The notes under the pieces: model-generated
The model's input: only the letters and a program-made list of their open reading frames with translations
What the model was told of the DNA's origin: nothing
Databases searched by the model: none
From: Alphaproteobacteria bacterium UBA685
GTDB taxonomy: Bacteria > Pseudomonadota > Alphaproteobacteria > Puniceispirillales > Puniceispirillaceae
NCBI GenBank assembly: GCA_002299005.1
Contig: DBMZ01000089.1
Span: forward strand, 1-7,638
Direction: 5' to 3'
DNA length: 7,638 bases
Position numbers and translations under genes: made by a program
Part shown: in pieces, positions 1-6,250 of the stretch
How the letters are laid out: the number at the start of each line of letters is the position of its first letter
Position numbering within the stretch: the stretch's first letter is position 1

Positions 1-413
1 GACGGCGCCTCTACAGGCTCATTCAGGTCAAGCGGTGATGTGGTTGGCGTCGATATTTCTGCTCTAGGCTTCGCCCGCTTAGCGGCTATCTGCTCCAGAT
101 CTCTGGCACTAACTGACAAAGACGCTTGCGGCGCGTGATATGATTTTTCAGTATCTGCAACATCTGCCGAATCAACGGGTGATTTTTGGGTTGGCGTATT
201 ATTTGCCGCAACTGCTGGCACAGTTTGTTCCGGCACAGTTTGTTCTGGCAGCTCGTCTATGGTCTCATCTTCATCTTTGACAGGGTTACGCCATACGACA
301 TTATCAAGCGTTAGCACCTCATCTGCTGTGCTCAATTGATCCTCAGATTGCTCAACAAGCTTTTTAATCGCTTGTAGCGCCTCTTGAACCTGCTTATCAC
401 CACCGCCGCTCAT
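1..413 (-). CDS. PopZ/DUF2497-like polar organising protein, N-terminal part (cut by window edge)
   Basis: An open minus-strand frame starts at an ATG (complement of 411-413) and runs off the left edge after about 137 codons; an in-frame TGA lies 7 codons upstream, which fixes the start. The N-terminus (MSGGGDKQVQEALQAIKKLV, then EQ) resembles the short N-terminal helix of PopZ-family proteins (EEILASIRRII type). It is followed by DEVLTLDNVVW, close to the DVLELT block of DUF2497, and then by a Pro/Glu/Thr/Ala-rich, probably disordered linker. PopZ forms polar condensates that tether chromosome origins and recruit cell-cycle proteins in Caulobacter. The conserved C-terminal oligomerisation helices would lie outside the window. 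The position after the PCMT-like and tolC genes is the usual alphaproteobacterial location, with valS expected next. A purine-rich AGGGGG lies about 11 bases before the ATG. The family call rests on context plus weak N-terminal similarity. Confidence 0.68.
   Translation of the reverse strand, partial: MSGGGDKQVQEALQAIKKLVEQSEDQLSTADEVLTLDNVVWRNPVKDEDETIDELPEQTVPEQTVPAVAANNTPTQKSPVDSADVADTEKSYHAPQASLSVSARDLEQIAAKRAKPRAEISTPTTSPLDLNEPVEAP
217..246 (-). repeat. 15-bp tandem duplication in the PopZ-like linker
   Basis: Two head-to-tail copies of GGCACAGTTTGTTC plus C or T (217-231 and 232-246, 14 of 15 bases identical) keep frame and encode a duplicated pentapeptide, PEQTV PEQTV, on the minus strand. 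This is seen directly. It lies in the acidic, proline-rich linker, where PopZ-family proteins vary in length. Confidence 0.85.
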
Positions 414-444
414 CGCTTTGGCTACCCCCTGTCAGAAAGAAGAG

Positions 445-464
445 GGAATGCCCGCAAGCATTCC
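445..464 (-). terminator. Hairpin between tolC and the PopZ-like gene, possible weak terminator
   Basis: GGAATGC (445-451) and GCATTCC (458-464) form a perfect 7-bp stem with a 6-base loop. Read on the minus strand it lies about 20 bases after the tolC stop and is followed by a pyrimidine-rich CTCTTCTTTCT stretch rather than a clean T run. It could partly terminate the tolC transcript, or protect its 3' end while allowing read-through to the PopZ-like gene, which begins 31 bases further on. The hairpin itself is certain; its function is inferred. Confidence 0.5.
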
Positions 465-484
465 GCACCTTTCACGATATTAGC

Positions 485-1840
485 CTAGTTAGGTAAATCT
501 GCCAAAGGTAAAAACCCCCTGAAGACGTCCTTTGCATCAGGCGTCTCTGATAGTGGCACAAGCATGCCATCAAGTGATACAGCCGCCCCATTCAAGCTAC
601 CAATAGCCGCCAATAGGCGATAATGATTACTCATGATCTCGCGTTGTGTTTGCAACAGACGAAGCTTTGCATCACTAACAGATTGCTCTGCATCTAACTG
701 ATCAAGAAAGATTTTTTGACCATACTCAACCTCAGCGCTAATCCCCTCAGCGACCAATTCTGCGGCCTGCAATTCAGCTTCTACCGCCGCCTTTTGTGCC
801 AAAGACGCATTCAAAGCACGCAAAGAAGAGCGGGCATTTAGGGCGACCTTACGCTCTGTATCGGCCAATTGATATTTGGCACGCTCTAGCTTGGCATAAG
901 TCTCTTTACCCTTAGCGCGCGAGCCGTTTGTGACGATGAGAGGTGAGGTTAACTTAATCTCACCTTTAATATCAAACTTATCTTGCGTCCGCCCTTTTGC
1001 ACGCGAATCAGTGGCTGACAGGGTGAAATTCACCTTTGGCAGAACTTGACGTGCCAGCACATCAAATTGGGCACGCATTGAGCGCTCATTGGCACTTGCG
1101 ACCTTCATATCAGGGTGATTTGCCACCGCCATAGCTTCTGCATCTTGCAAGCTTGCGGGAATATCGCCTGTTAATGACGGTAATGAGAGATCCTCTCCTG
1201 CAAGGCCTGTAAGAGACTGGTATGTCTCAAGCGCTGTCTGTTCTTGCGATTGCGCACCAATAAGGTTTGAATGGGCACGGGCAAGACGCGCTTTGGCCTC
1301 TGCGAGGCGTGTAATCGTTGTTGTGCCGGCGTTCAAACGAACTTCGGTTGCTTGTGTCTGTGCCTCAAGGCGCGCGACATTTTCTTCTTGCAACTGGCGC
1401 GATTGGCTTGAGGTAAGCAACGTCAAATAGGCATCAATAATAGATAGAATGGCGCCCTGCTCTGCCGCCTGATAAGACGCCATAGAGGAGGCAATGCCAT
1501 AATTAGCCACAGCCAAACGCGCATCAATCTCACCTGAGTCAAATAGCTGTTTGGTGATAGCGACACGTGTTGAAAAAGACTGGCTCGACGCAAAACCACC
1601 GGCGCTTGATTTTGAGTCACTCTCAGTTTGCGCGCCTGTCACGGTCAGATTACCTGATAAATCATTACCGGCACTTGAAAGGCCGATTTGCTGTTGCGCC
1701 GCCACATAGCTTTGGCGCGCTGCCATCAAATTATCCGATTTTTCAATGCCCGCTAAAAGAGATTCTTGCATTGTCTCAGCTTGTGCGCTGACAGACAGCC
1801 CAAATATAAGAGCGGCGGCGATGCCAAAACGATTTACCAT
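485..1840 (-). CDS. tolC: TolC-family outer membrane efflux protein
   Basis: A 451-residue protein. TolC-family proteins trimerise into a beta-barrel in the outer membrane with a long periplasmic helical tunnel, and serve type I secretion systems and RND or other efflux pumps. A Sec signal peptide is visible: basic MVNRF, a hydrophobic core at residues 6-18, and cleavage at AQA/E (after residue 21). The mature protein shows two OEP repeats (about 25-215 and 235-430) rich in Ala, Gln, Leu and Glu heptad-like coiled coil, including LNAGTTTITRLAEAKARLA and VEYGQKIFLDQLDAEQSVSD. Length is typical for the family. The ATG is preceded by GAGG with a 7-base gap. No pump or ABC partner is present here, so the substrate is unknown. 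The PCMT-like gene lies 170 bases upstream and the PopZ-like gene 71 bases downstream; the upstream gap probably carries tolC's own promoter. Confidence 0.93.
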   Translation of the reverse strand: MVNRFGIAAALIFGLSVSAQAETMQESLLAGIEKSDNLMAARQSYVAAQQQIGLSSAGNDLSGNLTVTGAQTESDSKSSAGGFASSQSFSTRVAITKQLFDSGEIDARLAVANYGIASSMASYQAAEQGAILSIIDAYLTLLTSSQSRQLQEENVARLEAQTQATEVRLNAGTTTITRLAEAKARLARAHSNLIGAQSQEQTALETYQSLTGLAGEDLSLPSLTGDIPASLQDAEAMAVANHPDMKVASANERSMRAQFDVLARQVLPKVNFTLSATDSRAKGRTQDKFDIKGEIKLTSPLIVTNGSRAKGKETYAKLERAKYQLADTERKVALNARSSLRALNASLAQKAAVEAELQAAELVAEGISAEVEYGQKIFLDQLDAEQSVSDAKLRLLQTQREIMSNHYRLLAAIGSLNGAAVSLDGMLVPLSETPDAKDVFRGFLPLADLPN

Positions 1841-1914
1841 TTGAAAACCTCAATTAAGTCTTAAAGTTACGAGACTAAGATAGGCGCAGAAGACACCCTG
1901 CCCTCTGCCCTCTC

Positions 1915-1966
1915 GATATACTAATACTTGTTTATACGAACAAACAACTTTTGTAGTTGTACAAAG
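1915..1966 (-). promoter_or_regulatory. Candidate tolC promoter with overlapping inverted repeats
   Basis: On the minus strand TTGTTC (1943-1938) and TATATC (1920-1915) are 17 bases apart; an alternative pair is TTGTTT (1947-1942) and TAGTAT (1923-1918) with 18. Immediately upstream or overlapping are inverted repeats: ACAACT (1944-1949) with AGTTGT (1955-1960), the palindrome TTGTACAA (1957-1964), and TTGTTT (1928-1933) with AAACAA (1942-1947). The palindromes could be an operator for a repressor of the efflux gene. Transcription would start about 65-70 bases before the tolC ATG. No regulator gene is visible in the window. Confidence 0.35.
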
Positions 1967-1987
1967 GTACGAATTTTATGCGTGCCG

Positions 1988-2009
1988 TAATACGGGCATT
2001 AATACGGGC
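1988..2009. repeat. Direct repeat TAATACGGGC x2 just after the PCMT-like stop
   Basis: TAATACGGGC occurs at 1988-1997 and again at 2000-2009, with a period of 12 bases, directly downstream of the methyltransferase stop codon. One copy also folds as TGC(C)CGT-ATT-ACGGCA on the minus strand (six pairs with a bulge), but no T run follows, so it is not a convincing intrinsic terminator. Confidence 0.6.
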
Positions 2010-2010
2010 C

Positions 2011-2676
2011 CTAAAACTGAAAGGCTGGCTTTGCTTTGAACTCAGTCAATGTCGGCACTTGCGCGTTGAATAATGAGCGACGCACAAAATCATCGCCTGC
2101 CTTAGACCAAAGGCTAGCTTCGCCTTGCGCTGTATCTGACTGGCGCCAAATCGCGGCAAGCTTGCCATTTGCGGTCAATTGGCTCAACAAAGCCTCAGGC
2201 ATTGTCTCAACGCCGCCTTCGATTAATATCGCATCATACGGCCCCTCAGACGCATAACCTTCGGTCAGCTTGCCTTTCAGAACAGCGACATTGCCAATTT
2301 CCATGCCAGCCAATAATTCTTGGGTCTTTTCGACACCGGCATTGCGATTATCCACCGCAATCACAGAGGCACAAAGCTGAGATAGCAAGGCCGCCGTATA
2401 GCCCGTGCCCGCACCGATAAGCAACACATTATGCGAAGGCGCAATTTCCAATGCTTGCAAAAGGCGCCCCATCACCATTGCTTCGACCATGTAACGACCG
2501 CCAGCTAGCGCTAGATCTTCATCGACATAGGCAACATCACGTAGCGATTTTGGCACAAATTCTTCGCGCGGGGTTTGCGCAAAAGCCGCAACCACTCTCT
2601 CATCAATGACTTTATTTGGTCTAATTTGACTATCAATCATCGCTTTACGCGCGATATCAAAACTTGTCTGCGCCAT
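2011..2676 (-). CDS. Protein-L-isoaspartate O-methyltransferase-like SAM methyltransferase
   Basis: Predicted 221 residues. The ATG at 2676 was chosen over an in-frame TTG 14 codons upstream because AAGAGG sits 6 bases before it and the protein then begins MAQTSFDIARKAMIDSQIRP, matching the usual alphaproteobacterial start (MxDxQxRxNxV). A Rossmann methyltransferase is clear: motif I LLIGAGTGYTAALL (residues 85-98), an acidic strand end VIAVDN (105-110), and YDAILIEGGVETMP (147-160) where true PCMTs have YDAIxVTAAxxxIP. PCMT repairs isoaspartyl residues in damaged proteins. Here the loop expected to read TISQP-YMVA is LALAGGRYMVEA (55-66), lacking the Thr/Ser and Pro associated with isoAsp binding. 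Repair activity is therefore doubtful, although the PCMT family assignment is sound. It sits 170 bases upstream of tolC in the same orientation. Confidence 0.85.
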   Translation of the reverse strand: MAQTSFDIARKAMIDSQIRPNKVIDERVVAAFAQTPREEFVPKSLRDVAYVDEDLALAGGRYMVEAMVMGRLLQALEIAPSHNVLLIGAGTGYTAALLSQLCASVIAVDNRNAGVEKTQELLAGMEIGNVAVLKGKLTEGYASEGPYDAILIEGGVETMPEALLSQLTANGKLAAIWRQSDTAQGEASLWSKAGDDFVRRSLFNAQVPTLTEFKAKPAFQF

Positions 2677-2756
2677 GAAGAGCCTCTTATAATTATCAAC
2701 TACTTTTTTGTCTAACAATCATCCATCAGCGATAGATGAGAGAAATTCCCGCCACC

Positions 2757-2784
2757 TTATAACGCGACCACCATTTTGATTCAA
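2757..2784 (-). promoter_or_regulatory. Candidate promoter of the PCMT-like gene
   Basis: On the minus strand TTGAAT (2784-2779) and TTATAA (2762-2757) are 16 bases apart, about 80 bases before the chosen ATG. This is a plausible sigma-70 type pair in the divergent gap shared with tRNA-Cys; the remainder of that gap shows nothing else gene-like. Confidence 0.35.
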
Positions 2785-2841
2785 TGCCACGATGGTCAAA
2801 AACGCACCAGATGATATGATTATTTGCAAAAAATTTGGGGC

Positions 2842-2888
2842 AAAAGTCACTTTTCTTGATTGACTGTGCCTGCCCCATGCAGTAAATC
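2842..2888 (+). promoter_or_regulatory. Candidate tRNA-Cys promoter with upstream palindrome
   Basis: TTGACT (2860-2865) and TAAATC (2883-2888) are separated by 17 bases; the -35 matches consensus at 5 of 6 positions and the -10 is weak. The start would lie a few bases before the mature tRNA at 2902. Five bases upstream of the -35 is a perfect inverted repeat, AAAAGT-C-ACTTTT (2842-2854). It may be chance, an AT-rich upstream element or an operator. Confidence 0.45.
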
Positions 2889-2901
2889 CTTGAGCCATGG
2901 T

Positions 2902-2975
2902 GGCCCGATGGCAGAGTGGTTATGCAGCGGTTTGCAAAACCGTGTACATCGGTTCAATTCCGGTTCGGGCCTCCA
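2902..2975 (+). tRNA. tRNA-Cys (anticodon GCA)
   Basis: A full cloverleaf can be drawn. The acceptor stem pairs GGCCCGA (2902-2908) with TCGGGCC (2965-2971); the D stem pairs GCA (2911-2913) with TGC (2923-2925). The anticodon stem pairs GCGGT (2927-2931) with ACCGT (2939-2943) around loop TTGCAAA, with GCA at 2934-2936. The T arm pairs ATCGG (2948-2952) with CCGGT (2960-2964) around TTCAATT. The discriminator base is T (2972), as expected for tRNA-Cys, and CCA is encoded at 2973-2975. Five T residues (2976-2980) follow and may help end transcription. It is a single gene, convergent with the Dam-type methyltransferase gene. Confidence 0.97.
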
Positions 2976-2999
2976 TTTTTCCCCTTAAATATCCGATAA

Positions 3000-3836
3000 T
3001 CACTGCGCTTTATGCCAGATTAATATCTCGCTTACAGGCTGTCTCCCATTGCCAGATGCGTTGATAGAGCGCCTTGCTTTTATTTCAGCAAATTCAAACG
3101 GTTGGTATAGCTCTTTAACCGCATCACAATAGCTGTTAGAGGCGATGAAACTAATGTTCTTTTCCGCTAATTGACGGCAGGTTTCTGCCAATCGCACTTG
3201 GTCCGCATAGCCAAAGTCATCTTGCGCATAGCTGGTAAAATAGGACGTATCAGAGAGCGGCACGTAAGGCGGGTCAAAATAGATAAAATCCCCTGGCACA
3301 GCCTGTGCGGCCATAAGCTCAAAAGGGCTGTGCTGGATGGTGACATGTTGCAAAGCCTCACTCGCCGCCAAAATACCCTCTTCATTGACAATATTCGGGT
3401 TGCTATAGCGGCCAAAAGGCACATTAAATTGCCCCTTACTATTCACGCGATACATGCCGTTAAACCCTGTGCGGTTCAAAAACAGCAGACGCGCGGCGCG
3501 TTCGACACAAGATAGCGCCGCAAAGGCGTCTCTATCACGGTCAAGATTGCGCATGTGATAATAGTAATCCTTGTCATAATAATGCGTGCGCAAGGCATCT
3601 ATCAGCTGTTTTGGCGCATCACGCACCGTTTGATAACAATTCACAAGCTCATCATTGACATCACTCAACGTCGCGCTGGTTGGTGCAAGGTCAAAAAATA
3701 ACGCGGCACCGCCCATAAAGGGCTCATAATAATGGCGTATTTGCGTGGGCATATAGCGTTTAATTATCGGCACAAGCTGTCTTTTGCCGCCCACCCATTT
3801 CAAAAAAGGCTTACCCACTGCGATGTTACCCGTCAT
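3000..3836 (-). CDS. dam: Dam-type DNA adenine N6-methyltransferase (D12 class), orphan
   Basis: Predicted 278 residues, the same length as E. coli Dam. Such enzymes transfer a methyl group from SAM to the adenine N6, usually in GATC. Motifs in order: FLKWVGGKRQL (11-21) and YEPFMGGAALFF (37-48), both SAM binding; LSDVNDEL (57-64); LNRTGFNGMYRVNSKGQFNV (120-139) followed by PFGRY; catalytic DPPY (188-191) followed by VPLSDTSYFTSY; IASNSY (231-236); and the C-terminal KARRSINASGNGRQPVSEIL (253-272). The ATG at 3836 is preferred because the family begins a few residues before the KWxGGK block; a GTG at 3905 would add 23 unmatched residues. The ribosome binding site is weak (AGG about 14 bases upstream). 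No restriction endonuclease gene is adjacent, so it looks solitary. GATC specificity is inferred from family resemblance. Confidence 0.92.
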   Translation of the reverse strand: MTGNIAVGKPFLKWVGGKRQLVPIIKRYMPTQIRHYYEPFMGGAALFFDLAPTSATLSDVNDELVNCYQTVRDAPKQLIDALRTHYYDKDYYYHMRNLDRDRDAFAALSCVERAARLLFLNRTGFNGMYRVNSKGQFNVPFGRYSNPNIVNEEGILAASEALQHVTIQHSPFELMAAQAVPGDFIYFDPPYVPLSDTSYFTSYAQDDFGYADQVRLAETCRQLAEKNISFIASNSYCDAVKELYQPFEFAEIKARRSINASGNGRQPVSEILIWHKAQ

Positions 3837-3879
3837 TATTTTGCACAAAACCTGGCCGCTAGCATAGACGGCTTTTATG

Positions 3880-3900
3880 AATAGCCCTAAGCTATTTTTT
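3880..3900 (+). terminator. Hairpin plus T-run between dam and the MFS gene (function uncertain)
   Basis: AATAGC (3880-3885), loop CCTAA, and GCTATT (3891-3896) form a 6-bp stem whose 3' arm runs into T residues (3895-3900). On the plus strand it has the shape of a small intrinsic terminator, though no rightward gene lies closer than tRNA-Cys. On the minus strand it would sit in the dam leader, about 45 bases before the chosen start, so it could equally be a dam 5' UTR structure. The stem is short and AT-rich. Confidence 0.3.
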
Positions 3901-3967
3901 ATCACCCCTTTTGCGTCTATTGAACAGATGCCAACGTGGCGCGAAAAAACAATGAATTGAGCCTATT

Positions 3968-5206
3968 ATGCGCATTCTTATTTCTATCTCTGCCCTGTTG
4001 CTAGCGGTCTTTTTGGTGCAGGTCAGTACAGGCACATTAGGCCCGCTTGATGCGCTTTCAGGCCTTGAGATAGGGTTTTCGCGCACCCAAATCGGTCTCA
4101 TCGGCTCGTCTCATTTTGTGGGATTTATCTTAGGCTGTTTCTTATCGCCCTTATTGGTGCGCCGTGTTGGCCATGCACGGACCTTTTCATTTGTAACAGG
4201 CCTGTCAATCATCGGCGTGCTTTTGCACCCTTTATGGGAAAATCTCTATTTTTGGATGGTTTTGCGGATTTTCTCTGGCATGGCGGTTGCCGGCGCCTCA
4301 ACGGTGATTGAAAGCTGGCTGAACGCGAAATTGAACAATAATAACCGGTCGCGCTATTTTTCATTATACCGCGTTTTCGACATGTCAGGCGCGCTTGTGG
4401 CACAGGCCCTTATCGCCACGCTCCCACCCGCTGAAGCATGGGCTTATTCGATTGTCGCGATCTTTTTATGCTTGTCGTTTTTCCCCCTCGCGCTCACCAA
4501 ATCAGTGCAACCAGCCCTCCCAGAACATATTAAATGGCGACCTTTTCTTGCCGTCCAAATCTCTCCCATCGCGGTTGCAGGCGTTCTTGTGGTGGGCGCG
4601 ACAGGTGCGGCGATACGCATGGTTGGGCCTCTATTTGCCTATGATAGCAACCTGAACGCTACCCAAATCGCCTTATTCCTCGCTTTGTTTATTTTTGGTG
4701 GCGCGCTCTCTCAATTCCCAGTTGGGTTTCTGGCTGATAAATTCGCCAAGAGAACTGTCATGATGGCGCTATCGCTCTCGACCGTAATCGTCTCATTCAT
4801 CATGCAAATTGACATCATCACAAGCACATTGGGCACTTATCGCTTTTTCATCTTGGTGTTTGTGTTTGGCATGGCGACGATGCCCATCTATTCTTTAGCG
4901 GCAACACACGCCAATGATTTGTGCAAAAAAGAAGATATGACAGATCTCAGCGCCTCACTGATTTTCTTCTTCGCGCTTGGTGCCATTGCTTCGCCTATTA
5001 TCGCGGGCTCTCTGATTGATGAATTTGGGCCGGCGATTTTGTTTATTTATTTTGCGATTTTGCATATCGCGCTCTTTGTCTTTGGGTTCCACCGTGTTAT
5101 CAAACGGCCGGTTATTCACTTCGCAAAGCCTTATCGCTATATTCCACGCACCAGCCTATTCATCGCCAAAACAGTGAAAACAATGCGTCGCTCGCAAGAT
5201 GATTAG
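3968..5206 (+). CDS. MFS transporter, YcaD-like
   Basis: A 412-residue polytopic inner membrane protein with about 12 hydrophobic segments in two halves split by the hydrophilic stretch near 178-192 (KSVQPALPEHIKWRP). Family signs are VIESWLN (113-119) followed by an NNNNRSR loop, the motif-A-like QFPVGFLADKFAKR (249-262), and MPIYSLAATHANDL (305-318). These match the YcaD-like branch of the major facilitator superfamily (PLYSLxxAHAND type), whose substrates are mostly unknown. It presumably works as a proton-coupled secondary transporter. The C-terminal tail is basic and cytoplasmic (RRSQDD end). The ATG is the first in frame, with only a weak GAG six bases upstream. It is followed after 50 bases by a second transporter in the same direction; the two may be cotranscribed, but nothing indicates that they act together. 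Confidence 0.87.
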   Translation: MRILISISALLLAVFLVQVSTGTLGPLDALSGLEIGFSRTQIGLIGSSHFVGFILGCFLSPLLVRRVGHARTFSFVTGLSIIGVLLHPLWENLYFWMVLRIFSGMAVAGASTVIESWLNAKLNNNNRSRYFSLYRVFDMSGALVAQALIATLPPAEAWAYSIVAIFLCLSFFPLALTKSVQPALPEHIKWRPFLAVQISPIAVAGVLVVGATGAAIRMVGPLFAYDSNLNATQIALFLALFIFGGALSQFPVGFLADKFAKRTVMMALSLSTVIVSFIMQIDIITSTLGTYRFFILVFVFGMATMPIYSLAATHANDLCKKEDMTDLSASLIFFFALGAIASPIIAGSLIDEFGPAILFIYFAILHIALFVFGFHRVIKRPVIHFAKPYRYIPRTSLFIAKTVKTMRRSQDD

Positions 5207-5242
5207 CCTTACTCTGACCACCTAATAACAAAGCCAGTTTAC

Positions 5243-5259
5243 AAAGAGGCCTCCTTTTG
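5243..5259 (+). promoter_or_regulatory. Ribosome binding site that supports a TTG start
   Basis: AAAGAGG (5243-5249) lies 7 bases before the TTG at 5257-5259. The first in-frame ATG (5284) has no comparable site and would cut into the first transmembrane helix, so the TTG is the better start. Confidence 0.7.
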
Positions 5260-6165
5260 CGCAAATCCACCGCTAATTTCCTTATGCTTATAGCTGCCTT
5301 GATTTGGGGCACGACCTTTATCGCCCAGACCACAGGTATGGACACGCTTGGCCCGTTTTCATTCACAGGGGCACGCTATCTTATCGGGATGGCGGTCATG
5401 ATACCGCTAGCGCTTTGGGAATCTAAGCGAACATCGTTATTTCAGGCAACGAGGCAAAATCCGCGCCTGTTAAAAGGAGCCTTATTGCTAGGTGTCTTGA
5501 TGTTTGGTGGCATATCGCTTCAACAAACAGCGCTTCTTTATACCAAGGTGGCCAATGCGGCCTTTTTGACTGCGCTTTATGTGCCCGCGGTTCCTTTGAT
5601 GACATGGGTTTTGACAAGACAGCCGATTGGTCTGCCAATTTGGCTTGCTCTGCTGTTATCGCTAGGCGGCTCTTATCTTTTATCGGGCAATGCGGGCTTT
5701 GAAGCGCAATTTGCCGATATTTTGGTCGCTATAGGCGCCCTTTTCTGGGCAGCTCATATCATTGCGATTGGGTTTGTGACGCGCATGGTTGACGCACCTT
5801 TGCAACTGGCCTTTGTCCAAAATGCCGTTTGCGCCCTGCTCTCTTGCATGGGTGCCTTTATCTTTGAGACCCCTGCCTTGGGAGATTTCCTGCCTGTTTG
5901 GCAAGAATTATTCTATGCAGGCGCGATTTCAGTCGGCATCGCCTACACGCTCCAGCTTGTTGCGCAACGCCACGCAAATGTCACAGCGGCGGCCTTTTTA
6001 CTCTCGCTAGAGGCAGTTTTTGCCGCGATAGCTGGCTGGCTATTCCTGTCACAAAATTTATCATCACTTGCTTTGATTGGTTGTATCGCGATTTTCTGTG
6101 CGGTTCTGATTGCCGATGTCCTGCCGCGCTCTTGGTTTGAGCGCTCATCCAAAACCACCTCCTAG
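5257..6165 (+). CDS. EamA-family DMT transporter
   Basis: A 302-residue, ten-helix inner membrane protein of the drug/metabolite transporter superfamily with two EamA repeats (about 8-142 and 155-288). The first repeat shows ALIWGTTFIAQ (14-24) and TALLYTKVANAAFLTALYVP (91-110). The second shows IGALFWAAHIIAIGF (159-173) and NVTAAAFLLSLEAVFAAIAG (241-260) followed by WLFLSQ. Members export amino acids, metabolites or drugs; the substrate cannot be read from sequence. The TTG start gives MRKSTANFLMLIAALIWG, which agrees with the usual short basic N-terminus before helix 1. The gene lies 50 bases after the MFS gene. An 85-base gap with its own promoter-like site separates it from the flavin reductase gene. 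Confidence 0.9.
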   Translation: MRKSTANFLMLIAALIWGTTFIAQTTGMDTLGPFSFTGARYLIGMAVMIPLALWESKRTSLFQATRQNPRLLKGALLLGVLMFGGISLQQTALLYTKVANAAFLTALYVPAVPLMTWVLTRQPIGLPIWLALLLSLGGSYLLSGNAGFEAQFADILVAIGALFWAAHIIAIGFVTRMVDAPLQLAFVQNAVCALLSCMGAFIFETPALGDFLPVWQELFYAGAISVGIAYTLQLVAQRHANVTAAAFLLSLEAVFAAIAGWLFLSQNLSSLALIGCIAIFCAVLIADVLPRSWFERSSKTTS

Positions 6166-6194
6166 CTATCAGAATTTTGCTTGATTTTAGAAAA

Positions 6195-6223
6195 TTGACA
6201 GTCCAATTTCTGCGCAATACGTA
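6195..6223 (+). promoter_or_regulatory. Candidate promoter for the flavin reductase/oxidoreductase pair
   Basis: A perfect TTGACA (6195-6200) is followed after 17 bases by TACGTA (6218-6223), a poor -10. The start would fall about 20 bases before the ATG at 6251. The AT-rich inverted repeat AATTTT (6173-6178) and AAAATT (6191-6196) just upstream is too weak to call a terminator for the preceding gene. Confidence 0.4.
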
Positions 6224-6250
6224 CAAAAAGAAAACTTAGGATCTGCTTTT

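Noticed and set aside
1567..1791. Antisense and out-of-frame ORFs inside tolC, pcm, dam and the transporter genes
   Set aside because: They overlap genes with clear family motifs, lack ribosome binding sites or recognisable domains, and look like shadow frames.
2677..2718. TTG start 14 codons upstream for the PCMT-like gene
   Set aside because: The ATG at 2676 has AAGAGG at ideal spacing and gives the conserved N-terminus; the extension is low-complexity and unsupported.
2902..3000. tRNA-Cys as an integration site for a mobile element carrying dam
   Set aside because: No second copy of the tRNA 3' end, no integrase and no phage gene is visible; dam lies convergent with the tRNA but this alone is not evidence of integration.
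3837..3905. Longer dam reading frame starting at a GTG (3905), adding 23 residues
   Set aside because: The extra residues have no family counterpart, the purine run is too close to the GTG, and the frame crosses a hairpin; the ATG at 3836 gives the family's usual length.
6173..6196. Terminator after the DMT transporter
   Set aside because: AATTTT/AAAATT is an AT-only 6-bp stem with a 12-base loop and no T run; too weak to call.
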